Assembly: GCF_910592395.1 (NCBI RefSeq)
Contig: NC_088309.1
Span: forward strand, 6,636,501 to 6,700,500
Direction: 5' to 3'
Length of the DNA stretch: 64,000 bases
Origin: Lineus longissimus
Taxonomy: Eukaryota > Nemertea > Pilidiophora > Heteronemertea > Lineidae
The notes under the pieces were generated by a model. That model saw only the letters and a program-made list of their open reading frames with translations, did not search any database and was not told the origin of the DNA. The position numbers and the translations under genes are program-made. How positions within the stretch are numbered: position 1 is the stretch's first letter; every line of letters starts with the position of its first letter. Below, in pieces: positions 44,080 through 56,500 of this stretch.

Positions 44080-46843
44080 CTATACCTCCACCTCTCCATC
44101 AACGTTGCTGTCATTTTCAATATTTTCGTTTTCAACATTAGTCGCACCCACTTCTGCATCATTTTGTCCAGCGCTGTGAACTAATTTGTTGTGAGTTTCT
44201 TTGTCGCCTTTCTTTATTTTCTTCATGTGACTGAAAGATAGACATGAACGTATTACAACAAAACATATAAAAGTTCACAAGATTCAGGCCTTTCTTTGCG
44301 GCGCGGAACTGTTGAGATGCTTGAGAACAAAACTTCATGTCAAGTTTAAAGACATTTCGTTTCAAGGGACACTTTGGAAGCGCTTAGAGCAGCTTAGTAG
44401 CTGAATAAGCGCTAGACCTAGACATGGATATTATCATTATCATGATCATTCTGACAAGAGCTACCATGCCAAGTTTAAGTTATTATTCTCAGAGAGATGG
44501 ATAGGGGGATTTTTATCTTAAAAGATCTACGCGCCCTGTCAAAACTTTGAACATTATTTGCCCTTGCAATTGTAATCTTGATATCGTGGCTACGCCTACG
44601 CCCCAGTTAGAAGTTTAAAATGAACATGTAAGTTGTTCTTTACCTTTCTGTCCATTCTTTTCCTTTGACGAACTCTACGACATGTCTCATGGCTGAAGCT
44701 TGCTTCCACCGCTGGAGAAGAAATCAAAGAGGGTAAATTTATGTCATTTGCCGCCAGATTTGCTCCGTCGTTCATGTCACAATGGTGACTTGCATTATTT
44801 ATGATGGGAATTTACAAAACCTATTGGGTCGGTTAAAACGTCCGTTTACATGCATAGGAAATTTCACATCCTCAGCAAAGGTAGGCCTATATAAACATCA
44901 TCATGAGATGCAAAAATGTCATGAGGTTTAGAGTGCGACCCATGGCATTGCACTGTCCGGGAAACTAAGTGACCAGGATGCATCCTGAGTGATTTAGCGA
45001 TCTCAAAACATTGCGGGTCAAGATGCTATGTGAGCCCTCAACAATTAAGGAAGAGTTCTCACCCTTTTGACAAGATTTTTCTTCATGTGTTTGAGGACGA
45101 TTGTTTCCTTTTCGGTTTCCGTGATCTCGGGACTCCAGAGGACTTGGAGCATTCCCGAAGCCGGCAGGATGTTCTTGCGAGGGTTCATCAGGACGTTCAT
45201 GGGCGGTAAAGGTGCGCAAGAGGGGTCAGGGAGAAAGGGAAATTGGCGTTTTTTTATCAGTCCGAGCGACTGCAGTAGGCAAATACCTAGAGGGAAGAAT
45301 TGTAATGTCAAAGTGAGAAAAAGACAAAAGAACGAAAACTAATGCTGATTATATACATCATAACACTATGTCAGTCGCCTAGACGAATTTCTCGAAAATG
45401 CTACAAACTTCATCTAAACTAAACAAAGTCATTGTCATCGTGACGGTTCCTTTCCAATTAGTGATATGGACGTCAGTTTTAACCGAAGAATGAGGTCTAC
45501 AATTTTACAAAGTGGTGGTGTTGTCTTGTATTTGAAATCGTTCCTCCATTTAGTCTTTAACAGACATTGTTCAGCCTCAATGTTGAAGTTTGCTTACCTT
45601 TTTTCCAAATCGCAGGCAAGATGAAGTATAGATCGGTCGTCCAGATGATGATAGCGGCGACGATCAGGAGTCGCACCAACAATCTCTCTGTGAACGCCTC
45701 GAATATCAGCTTTGGTGAAATAGAGTTAGATTAGAGTTGCATGACCGCGGTGAAATATTTCGATGACTTTGACCATGATAATTGCCAAAGTCTTTATGAT
45801 TTATTCACAGCACCACGAATATATCGCAACATGCCGGCGGTGTAACAGTAATTGGTGTCCCCTCTCGAAAAGTGTACTACCGTATTTCTCGATTACGGAT
45901 TAAGAAACAACCGCAAGTCCCAAGTAATGTATAAGCATGCGATACAAAGAAGAAACCATATATCTGCGATAACTTTAGTCTGGACAAAATCTGGTTGCAC
46001 AGCTGCTATTGCTATTCTGTTTCGCAACCTTGTCCGCAACTTGAGCGGAATTCGCGCCCTCAAAATTTAACTTAATTCATATAAGCTCTCACCTGGTCAT
46101 CAGCGCCATGGGGAAACAAGTCTACCTCTGAACAATCCAGTCCCGTCACAGACACGTTTATAGGGCGGTTGCATGTCAGATAATCCGCCTCTCGGCAAAC
46201 GTCTAGCTTGAAATCTTTACGAATTTGAATCACTGACGCTGGGGTCGCGGACGGCGGAAACATTTCATCATTCCTTTGATCGTCGTGGGGAAAAGTTAAT
46301 TTACCAGAGTACAGGTTGGTAAGAGGATATTCTCTCGGGTCTGGTACTGCTGGGAGGGCTTCTCCTATCTGGTAGACGACATCATAGCTGTTGTTGCTAT
46401 CAAATCGGTGGACGGAAAGGTCCACGTTTGGAGTGTCACCTTCGTACAATTCGTACACGAACACATCCCGCATCTTGGCAACCGCGGGTGAAATCATCAG
46501 CTCAAGTCCAGCAACAAATGGCCTGAAAATATAAAATGATCTCAAGAAAAATGGAGATTAGCCGAGACCTGGAATTTATTGTAATGTGAACTGTTGCTAT
46601 ATATTTGATTATCTTGAATACGTTGAGCTTGCGCTCACCCCGAAAAGCACTATTCAGAATAGCCGAAAACACCTTGCAAAAACAGCATGAAAATACGGGG
46701 GAAAAAGCGAAAACTTACTGAACGAACTGGTTTACGGCACTCCTGCCAGTTGGCAGAGTAAATTTAACAAAGTTTTGGGCATGAGTAGGCGAACCTAACA
46801 CAAGGAGGGCCAAAAAGGCCAAGCGAAACACAACCTGCTTCAT
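44080..46843 (-). CDS. Unrecognised single-pass type I membrane protein, complete, six exons, 369 residues
   Basis: Exons in transcript order: 46,843-46,719; 46,522-46,093; 45,709-45,598; 45,286-45,063; 44,711-44,644; 44,230-44,080. All borders are AG/GT, the phases are 2,0,1,0,2, and the total is 370 codons with the stop. Residues 1 to about 22 are a signal peptide (MKQVVFRLAFLALLVLGSPT). An ectodomain of about 170 residues follows, with FVYELYEGDTPNVDLSVHRF, three cysteines near its end and NNS/NVS glycosylation sites. Exon 3 is a TM helix (LLVRLLIVAAIIIWTTDLYF). The cytoplasmic part of about 150 residues is basic, with KHMKKNLVKR across exons 4-5, and ends in an acidic Asn/Glu/Val tail. 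I do not recognise the family and propose no function. It is divergently oriented from the GPCR gene, whose ATG lies 1.9 kb away. Confidence 0.85.
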
Positions 46844-48703
46844 AATAAACGTGTATCACGAACCAGGCCAATTGCGTATCTAAGGGCGGCTTCCGTCACG
46901 TCAGCGCTTGTCCCTGGATACCGAATGATGACGTCATCACCCATGACGTAATGACGCGCCAGGATGATGCAAATTGGGTGTTTCCTGAAGATTTGTACAG
47001 ATTTTGACGACGACCTAGTTTTTTTGGTGGTCACAATCAGAACAGTCCGTGTCATAATCAAACGTTCGGCGTGTTGGCGCATTTAAATGGAGTTCGTCAC
47101 TAGTTTGTTTCACGGATTGGTACTAAGAATAATCGGTTTCCCCACAGAAATACAAATCCTTCCAAAATTTCTGAAGTGGGAACCAATGGCCTCCTACTAC
47201 AAGCATAATATCGGAAGCAGAATCTCGGTTTATCATACACCTCAAGTGGACTAACTAAGTACATATATCAGAAGAAGAGGAGGAACAATCTATGTTCCAC
47301 TGACACTATATTTCAAGGACTGTATTTCCTTCGACACCAGCTTTGTGGGTGCTCATACTTTCTCTCAGGGGCTATACCAACTCAGTTCAGCTATTAGGCA
47401 AGTTTTTCAAAATGGTATCAGATTTTTTAATATGCGATGATGGAATAACTGACATGGGTGCGATGTAAATATATAACGTGACTGTCCGATATTGGACGAC
47501 AAGAGGGAAAACTGCTGACGAATAATATGGGTGAAATCTGAGCAAAATACAGAAAAGGAATCGGAGAAGCGCCATCCGAATTAAAGCAGTTATCAAGTAT
47601 CTCCGGTTCAAACACAATATTGGTAATCAAATTTCACGTTTTAAAAGACTCAATCATATAATATATCTATTGTCTCTTATGGTTCGTAGTGGCGTTTAAC
47701 ATCGGTGGGCGTTGCGTCTAACGTGATACTAGTATACCTCCACAGTCAGTCAGACGGTAGGTGATCGAGCTGGGGTCGTCTGTACTGCAACTGCGTTCAT
47801 CATATTCCTGCAAATCGTTGAGTTTCCGAAAGTGTCGCCAACGTACAGGAAAACTTCATAGTTCAAGCATCTGGACTGACACTAAACTTCCTCGGCTGTT
47901 CTCCATAAGGTGGTGTCCTGAATACGGCGGACAGACAATTGCCGGTGTCCAAGTTTGCAGTGTGCAAGGATAGACGGAGAACAAAATATTCTATTTTGCG
48001 CTTTTAATCTCTTAGGTATTGATGGTCATCGTCTCTATAGAACCATTGATGCCAATCCATCACCATAAAATAGAGACGGACACCATTCTCGGAGGACATT
48101 ATTTCCTGTTACACCGAAAGAAGAGTGATCATTAATACCAAAGGTGCTGTCACCGAAGTAGACGTCCTTCTGGCTGAGGTGACCGCCTTGGGTGTTGATT
48201 GTTTCAGTTCGAAAACCCGCCTTGTGAGACCACAACTTCATCCGATCGGACCGCATCACTGAATCGGTGAGAATCCTGGGTGCTCTCGACAATAACTATC
48301 GTTACCAGGGTATCAAATTATACGTGCACTCATTCTTTCAGAATCCAGAACTAACTTATCAGTTATGTCAACGTTATGCTAATGAAGACATCATACCGTT
48401 CAAAGTTAATGATTGATATATTGAAGCCCGTCATATCTAGCCGCAAAGAAACAACTAAGTTTCGAGTCAAAGTAATTCGTGCTGGATATATTTTCACCTC
48501 GCTTTGGTTTCGGTGATCTTTTACGAGACACATTTTGCCCAAAATGATGGCATTTTTCGGTCCAAGTACTAACATACTACATGTACATACTGAAGAAACA
48601 ACTTATTTCAGAACAATGAGTTGAGACTTGTCTTGCATAGGTGATTTCTTCAAAATGATTTGCTGAAGGACTCGCTCGTCGTTAGTCCCGCTACAAGGGT
48701 TGC
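46844..48703. other. Intergenic interval between divergent genes
   Basis: It separates the start codons of the minus-strand membrane protein and the plus-strand GPCR, so both promoters and 5' UTRs should lie here. No additional exon, RNA gene or repeat was recognised. The short frames present lack paired splice signals. Confidence 0.6.
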
Positions 48704-50588
48704 ATGATGAGTGAAGACAGTCTTCTTTCGATGACGGACAATCGGACGGACGGGATCAACGAACAAGGAGTCTTCAGGCTCATGGAGGTCATATATACGG
48801 TCTTGTCGAAGTATGTATGGATGCTTCCAGTTGTGTTTGGTATCCCTGGCAACATGATCTCCGTCGTCGTTACAACCCGGGAACACAACCGCCACCTATC
48901 GCCGTGCATCTACATGTCTGCAATGGCGTTGGTGGACACCCTATTGTTGGTCAACACCGCCTGGTTTGTCCCAATAATATTTTGGAATTTGGCGCAGGAT
49001 GCAAGTTTAAAAGCCAGGGGGCTCATGTTTAAGTAAGTCTGTTGATGTTGCCCCTGCTTGTCCAATCAGCATCGGAGGATTGTATCACTTTGACCGAGAT
49101 GCTAGCACTCACTTTTAAAAGTAATCGAATGGAGTACCAATAAATTGGAACGTCAACTGGTAGAGTTGCCAATGAAGTAACAACCCACTGCGTCACGCCA
49201 CTGGAGAGAGCTCTCTCAAAGTTCTATCCGGTCCGGGAGTGGACGTCTGGAGTTGTTTCGTATCGCTGTGAATGCGTCGCGCACTTATTGCGATATATAG
49301 AAGGTCAAAGCAATTACATGAAGCGCAGCGTCCTGCGCGCCAAAATGAACGCGTTCACCATGTATTTCATTGGGATACGTTGGTTTTGTCGCGCGTGATG
49401 CCTGTCTCTCACAGTATCTTTATTTCTAATTTGAGGTATGTAGTTGAAGATTGGCACGCTCTAAAAGATTATTTCGCGGCGCAGAGCACCTAATAATGCG
49501 CAAATTTAGGAAGGTCATCCTTTAAGAAATTTTACTTAGATGTATTTTTATGTGGCTCTTCTAGGCTTATGAGCCCTTTCACTCCAGGTTTGTTATTTCA
49601 GGTTTGCTTGGTACATCACGTACACATGTGCCATTCTGTCCGGCCTCTACCTGGCGGAGATGTCCACGGATCGCCTCATCGCGGTCAGGTTTCCCATGGC
49701 CGCTCCAAGGCTGTGCACGACCAGCAGGGCGCACAAGACCGTTATCATAACTACCATACTCATCGCAGCTTTGGATCTCAACATCTTTTTCACTTATCAG
49801 TACATAAGAGATCCAGTAACAGGTAAAATAAAATCTCTCAGAGCTCTGAGGTGTTTTTTTCTAAGACCTTAGTCTGAATCCAGTTCCTCTTGCTGCGTGT
49901 TGCGTTGACGCAAGGTTTTACTTCAGACTGCCGGTTATTTTTCGGTTGAGAATAGTCATGAATGGGTCACAGCGCCAGAACGCTGGTTCCGTCTTGCGGA
50001 TTTTGATTGCGTACACTAGGATTAAGGTGAGCGCTCAAAGAATCTCGAAGCTATTAACAACCAGAGCCTCCGTTTCTTTCAGGGTCCGAAATCCTCCTGG
50101 CCTCCTTTCCGAGTGCACCCGTCGTGGAGCTCCTGGCCTCCGGATTCCAGCTCATATTCGGTACAATCTGTCCCTTTATCGTAATTCTCTTTTCCAACAC
50201 ATGGATCATCCTCGCCGTCCGAAAAGCAGCCAAAGAACGCACCAAAATGGGCACATCAGAAAAACATGGCGCCAAAGCTGAAAAGGATACGGCACATTTG
50301 ACGCGCATGCTCATTCTGGTTAGTGCAGCATATCTGGTCATGTCAATACCGTACAGGCTGTATTACTTCATTTTGGACATACCGGGAGTTGCAGATACGT
50401 ACAGAATGGACACCACTTACTGGAATTTGCGTTATAATGTCCAATATTGGTTTTTGGTTGATGTCTGGTTTTGTAATTACGGAATAAATTTTTATCTTTA
50501 CTGTGCCGGCGGTGGGAAGCGATATAGAACGGATACTAAAAATGTCATCCTCAGAATGTTCCGGTGCTTCTCTTTAACGTCGAAATAG
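48704..50588 (+). CDS. Class A (rhodopsin-like) G-protein-coupled receptor, complete, three exons, 351 residues
   Basis: Exons: 48,704-49,032; 49,602-49,822; 50,083-50,588 (TAG). Phases 2 and 1 join cleanly. Seven helices are visible. TM1 has GN (VFGIPGNMISVVV) and TM2 has the conserved Asp (MSAMALVDTLLL). TM3 ends MSTDRLIAVRFP in place of the DRY motif. TM4 is VIITTILIAALDLNIFF, and TM5 includes IFGTICPFIVILFSNTWIIL. TM6 keeps its proline (AAYLVMSIPYRLYYF). TM7 ends NYGINFYLY, where the usual NPxxY has lost its proline. The normal Cys3.25 is a Phe by my count and the second extracellular loop has no Cys, so the canonical disulfide is absent. The receptor resembles invertebrate peptide receptors in general layout, but the ligand is unknown. 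Confidence 0.9.
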
Positions 50589-51374
50589 ACAGAAGCCAGA
50601 AATCCGGCCATCAATATTTGGCAAGGTTACCAGGCCCTAATGCCTCCGCACCATGCGTTCGTCAATGCATCAATCCCAACAAAGGTGATCGCTGCACGGA
50701 GGACTTACCACGGGCTCACTTGGTCCCAGTCGGGATCAAAATCAGAATAGCATGATGAGTCAAGTCATGCGACGGTCTGCAACTATAGAACAAACAACTA
50801 CATCTGGAAACTGCATGTACACAATGCACTGAATCACGGACTTGTCATTGACTTGAGAATTACCGATGTAATCAATGTCCGATTAATGTACACTATTATC
50901 ACGGACTTGTATATATAGGTCCGCGTTGTTATTGTTGACATCTGCTCCCTTGTCCAACACGAAAATCTTTAACAAATCAATTGCCACAATCTGTCGCAGA
51001 CGACATCTGTAGTCTCGCGCACTCAGTGACGGTGTTCATGTCATTCACGCTGTAGAATGCATTATGGTTGCACGTCACCACATCAGACACGGGCAAGATT
51101 ATCAATTAAATAGCGCACCATATGCCACGTTGAGTGTATCATTTAAATCAGTGATTTCATCTCCATATACATGTATTACACTGTGTGATATTGGCCCAAA
51201 ATAATGGATAATATTGCCAGAATAGTGCCGTAATTGTGCTCATCATTGTTCCACAAAGTATTCAATTTTTCATGAAAGCGACAGTTTATCATCATCTTGA
51301 TTACAAATCTACTTGATTTATCAAGAGCATTAAACTTTTGGATTACAGATTTAGAGACGAAAAACTCGGTCACA
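50589..51374. other. Intergenic interval, GPCR to GALNT-like gene
   Basis: No coding exon was recognised. It should contain the GPCR 3' UTR and the promoter/5' UTR of the downstream glycosyltransferase. No clear AATAAA was seen close to the GPCR stop codon. Confidence 0.55.
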
Positions 51375-53526
51375 ATGATAAACTCTAGCTCGCCATCGAA
51401 ACGTAATGTTATTTCTAAACTCCAAGGACAACCCTTGCAAAAAAGGCGCTCGAAATACCGCTCAGGACCCATACTATTAATAATCTTTGGGACTTCTTTC
51501 GTATGGGTTTTGGTGGACTTGATGATTCTTCTCAGATTCATCGACTCGGGAGAAGGAGTGGGATTTGGTCACTTTGGGCCCATCCGACAGAAAAATAACC
51601 GCGAGTTGCGGGAGAGAGGTGCCATTAATAATGCTGAGGAACAGGCGCTTGATACTTTACACAGTGGGGCAGGCGACAGAGGGGCTAAAGATACTTTTAA
51701 AGATATCAACGGCATGGATAAGGCTGATGCCATCGAGTACATCAGGCGAGCCAAGCTCAAGGAGAATTTGGAAAGCAGGATAAAAGGTCTGGGTGAATGG
51801 CTTGGATTGCAGAAAAAACAGGTTCAAAAGACTGCAGACGAGATTAATAAAATGCCAGGACGAAATCGAAATGATGGTAAGGTCAAGGGCGATAAAGATC
51901 AAGACGACATGAAGAATGACGCTAAGGAAGAAGCGAAGAAGGAGTTGAGTGAAAAGGTAAAGCCTAAGCACGATGAGAGCAAAGATGACAAACAAAAGAA
52001 AAATGAGAAGGAGAAGGAGAAGGAGAAGGAGAAAGAGAAGGAAAAAGAAAAGGAAAAAGAGAAGGAGAAGGAAAAAGAGAAAGAGAAGGAGAAGGAGGAG
52101 AAGGAAAAAAATGAAAAGGCTTCCAACAAGGACAAGGAAAAAGAGAAGAAGGAGGCTGACAAGGGAGTCCACTACATTGATCCTCAAGGGAATGAAGTGT
52201 TTGGTGATGAGGACGAAAAACCGGACACCAACTCTGGAGAAGTAACGCCAATGAATGCGGAAGCTTTAGCAAAGTTTCGAGAGGAGGAGGCGGTAGCGCG
52301 CAGGGCAAGAATAGATGCGGAATGGAAGAAGAAACAAGCCGAGATAGCTAAACTGATTGTGATGGCAGGCCCAGAAGACAAGGAGAAATTCAAAAGAAGA
52401 GAAGAGAAAAAGAAAGCGGAAGAAGCGGATTTAGATCTGCGAAAGCAGCAGGCGTTTGAGATAGAAATGCAGCGGAAGTTGAAGGAGAGGCTGAGGAAGG
52501 AAAACGAGGGCGAAGAAAGAGAACGACAGCAAGCTGAGGCAAAGGCGAAGCGCCTGAAGGGAAAGACAGAGAAGGATTTTTATCATGTTCACGGCGTGGT
52601 GCCCGTGCCGTATGACCCGGACTACACGCCTCCGCTCACGGAACGGGAGAAAAGGGCTCAGCGTGGCGAGCTTGGTTTAGATAAGGTAAATGATATTCCG
52701 CTCATTGACCGTCTGTTCCCCAGTTCTGAGAAGTCCCGATGACGATATTAAGATAGGGTTGCACACAGAAAAGATTTGTAACATAGTGTAGCAAGTAAGA
52801 TAAAGTGGTAGAATTGTAGCCCGACTACATTATGGCCACTAGTGTTGAAACAGCTGGGGGTACACAATAATGCACACAGAGGGTACGATTGTATACCGCC
52901 GCTATCAGAATACCACCATTCATGTTCATGTGCCTTGCTATAAAACGCTCCGCAAACGAGAAATTTTCGTTGCAGAGACATGCGAACCGATCGCTGCCGG
53001 TGTATCCGTTTCTGATGTTCCCCTCATTGTTTGGGAACGCTGAAAGATTGAGACACGTTTTTCTGCCAGTGTTTTCCCCTATTGTCGTGGTTATGGTCTC
53101 TCTTGTTATCTATTGCATAGAAACACAAAAATACGGAGAAAAACCAAGGAAGAGACACCGGAACTAACCCCAAAATACACATCTAGCCTTCTGGTTGGCT
53201 AATAAATGAGCAAGCCGAGAATGCAGGATTCGGCTTAATTGGTCAGTACAGCGGAAGTTGCCCCAAATTCTCCTTTAGGAAAACCTGCATTCGTCCACAA
53301 ATGTATAGGCTGGTAGGATGTTGCTTTTTAAATTGTAGGTGATAAACTACGATGTAACAACCTTCAAGCGAAATCCAAACGGTCCCGGAGAGCGGGGCGC
53401 GGGCTTTCAAACATCTGACAAGGATAAATCTAAGGTGAAGGCAGGCTGGAAAGAGGCGGAGTTCAACCAATTTGTAAGTGACCAGATCTCTGTCGAGAGA
53501 TCCGTGCGCGATCCACGTTATCAAGA
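51375..53526 (+). CDS. GALNT5-like polypeptide N-acetylgalactosaminyltransferase, first two coding exons (3' exons not in view)
   Basis: Exon 1 is 51,375-52,685 (437 codons, donor AAG|GTAAAT). Exon 2 is 53,339-53,526, in phase. The ATG at 51,375 (MINSSSPSKRNVISK) fits a type II protein: a basic cytosolic tail, then the anchor GPILLIIFGTSFVWVLVDLM. The stem is about 370 residues and very rich in Lys/Glu, with an alternating KE run. Exon 2 shows the family signature: GPGERGAGF, then GWKEAEFNQFVSDQISVERS, then RDPRY before the expected Cys. Known family role: Golgi initiation of mucin-type O-glycosylation by adding GalNAc to Ser/Thr. A very long stem is a feature of GALNT5. Without splicing, exon 1 would stop at 52,742. 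No exon with the DXH, WGGE or ricin-lectin motifs was found before 64,000. Either later introns are large or the gene is truncated. Confidence 0.85.
52005..52110 (+). repeat. Purine-only GAGAAG/GAAAAG microsatellite encoding a Lys-Glu run
   Basis: About 105 bases with only A and G on the plus strand encode roughly 17 KE dipeptides. Synonymous AAA/AAG and GAA/GAG choices vary, so the protein pattern is more regular than the DNA. The opposite strand is a long polypyrimidine tract and opens several spurious Phe/Leu/Ser frames. Confidence 0.95.
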
Positions 53527-56500
53527 GTAAGTAGATTTTTAATAAGTTTATATTTGCTTCAGCAATGTTGATTGAAATTCCATTCAAAAAATCCCACCCC
53601 ATCCATATATTTTTTATAATGCCCTGTCTTCTACCTGACATCCGTAATCCCTTTAATGTCACGGTTGTTTAGTATCTTCAGTTAAAGACATTAGTCTATC
53701 CACTTAATTTGTACGATTGAGTTAGCGCAATTAATTCGAGCCGATTCCAGTTTCGTTCTCCATCCGTCAGTGCTCTGTTTGCAGTAGCTATAAGGTTCCT
53801 CAGGGAAAAGGCAATTCTCCAGAGAGCTAAATGGGCAGTTCTTCGCTCTCGCCAATACCGTCCGTTCTTTGTGTCGAGCAGACAAATTCCCGACGGCCCT
53901 TATACTTTTTCAAATGATGGGAATATATCCAAACCGTCGCATCCTCATCGCCCTTGCTCCAGGCTCTGCCGAATGCCAGCGAAAGCAGCTCCCCCGACAC
54001 CTCGGGTGAAAACCTTCCTTGACAACAGCCATGGGGGGGGGGGGGCAGGTTCTCTTCTTCCACTGCGAAGGGTTTTACTCACTTTGGTGACGGATTAGAA
54101 AGCAAATACTTCCGACAGTATATATGTAGTTGCGGAAAAGTCAAGGAAAAAAAATCGCAGAGGCCGGGACGGAACGACTACATCAACTATCTCTCAGTTC
54201 CGATGGTGTGCGACTATGCCCTCACCTTCTATTGCATTCCAAACGGAAGTCCTTAATTAATATAAGATACCAGTTGACATTCTACATTGCCTGATTGCAT
54301 AAATACATGTAGATATGATGTAGGGCTGTTTTTCCTCTCTCGACCTTCCAGTTCATCTCTTGCAGGAAGCATATTCCGAGAACCACATTTCAGAATTACA
54401 TTTAACTTTTTCTTGATGAAGTTAATAATATTTCGAATTTCGCCCACGCGGACTCGGTTCGGGTGTATTTTCTAGAGTTTTCCATGTATCGTGTTCGTCA
54501 TACAATCGGCCCTGATGCCAACGGCCTTTGAAGAATGAATACCAATAAGAAAGATACGGGGGGGGGGAGGTGCCACTGCCAGTAGTACAACATTTGTGTT
54601 TCCGACTGGAACAGCTCGTCTGCTCTAAACCAGATGAAAACGCCAAGAAAAGTTTAAATTATACATTTACAAGTTTGCTACATTGTATTCAAAAGCTTGA
54701 GAATATCTAAAGGTACATTTAGTTTTTTTTAAATGAGTGTTTACATATTTCGTATCGTAAAAACCAATGTTCACTGTTACATGTGACAATGTGATAAATA
54801 TGCGCTTAAGAACATTACCGATCATCATCAGTTTGCGAGCTGGTTTTATAAAACCTATACTATTCGTCGCAAATGGAAATATTATCTACGCCATCGGCTA
54901 TAAACGGAAATGTCAAGTTTCTGACAAATGTTGTTCGCTACTTTTAAAAAGTCATAAATACATGAAGTGTCATAAATTTTTACAGTCAAATTTAGATGCT
55001 GCAAATGTCTCATCTCGACATCACGTCAATGATAACGCACGTGAATAAAAAGTGAGCCTAAGAATATCACTTCAGAGAAAATATTTGATTAGATAGTTCA
55101 TCTCAAATTGAGATGATATTCGTTCATTAAGTAGAATAACTCACCTGGAAAATTGAATATCGTGACCAAGATTCTGTGTCGCTGTCCTCGCTGGTCGAGA
55201 CCAAACAGTATGGAATGCCGCGAGACAATAATTATAATGTGCGATGAAACTTTATACGTGTATAACGCTGCAGCTAGTATGGTGTAATACCTTAACTTCA
55301 GTTTGCATCTAGAAGAACCCATTGCATAAAGTGCAGATAATTTTTATTTGTAAACGCATTTATATCACGCATCGATGTTAAACCGAGTGCACAACTCACT
55401 TTTCACCACTCACATTTCTTTCAATAAGCACTGCGAAACCGAAAAACGATGCAATCGTAATACGTTTCATCTTCGAATCAAAAACCTTTGAGAATTATAT
55501 ATTTTTGAGTGAAATCTGATACTCTCTGTAATAATATCGCCCTGTACTACCAAATATCATGCAATATTCAAAGTCATTTCTCTCTTTGGACTGATTATTG
55601 GAATGTGATAAATTTCCAGATGCGGGTGTTTTCTTTCTTTCACTCTATAGCCTTGATTTTCGCTCAGAGTGAGGTTGTCGATAGCTGAGTTGCATATACT
55701 ATCGCCATCTTGGCAAAACCATTGGCTGTCATCAGTATACTGCCCCTCGGTGTATATGACGTACATGTAGGAGAAAAAAGCCAGATCTCAGGATGGGATA
55801 TTACTGGTCCTTTCTGTTCTAAGTGTACGAAGTCATATATACCTGTGGTTGTATGATATTCATACCTTTTCTCGGTGTATGATAAGCCAATGATAATCTA
55901 TACACGTTTTTAGTGCTTCCTGTAGGAGTCCATCCATTCTCAGTGTACAGGAATCCACACCTGTTGTACATGTAAGATAACCAACATCCACACATTAAAT
56001 CTGTCATAGTGACATCAAGAGAAGAACAACTTGATACGCCGTTTATGTAATGAAAATTTTAATATGAATGTTTAAATTCAAACAATGATGAAATCAACAA
56101 ACATAATTCAATTCATGAACTGCAAGTTCAGAAAGAATGTTCTTTTGTGTTGTCCACATTTCAGGGGTTATCTGATGGTCAAGAATGAGTTTCATTTCAA
56201 TTTTTTGGTTCATAACTTCATACAGAAATTAAACCAAAATTCATTTACCGTTGAATTAAGGAAAATTGACCTCAAAAAGTATCACCAGACCACAAACTAT
56301 TGTGTGTAGTTTCATTACCTATATTTTAATACCAGTGTGAGTCTTTCAATATTTGAAAGACTCTGGTAATACAAACATTTTTATAAGCTGTATGACAGTG
56401 TGGATCTACATGTACTTGTCGTATTCTGCGTCATTACTTCTTATAATCCTATCCTTCTTCTAGTTGAAGGTACTTTCCTTCTGCTACCACGATAAATGCG

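Noticed and set aside
51657-52187. 176-codon Leu/Phe-rich minus-strand frame resembling a membrane protein
   Set aside because: It is the complement of the purine-only KE repeat in the GALNT-like exon. The hydrophobicity is an artefact of the polypyrimidine strand.
53243-53662. 139-codon minus-strand frame
   Set aside because: Antisense to the GALNT-like exon at 53,339-53,526, whose plus-strand frame carries a recognised family signature.
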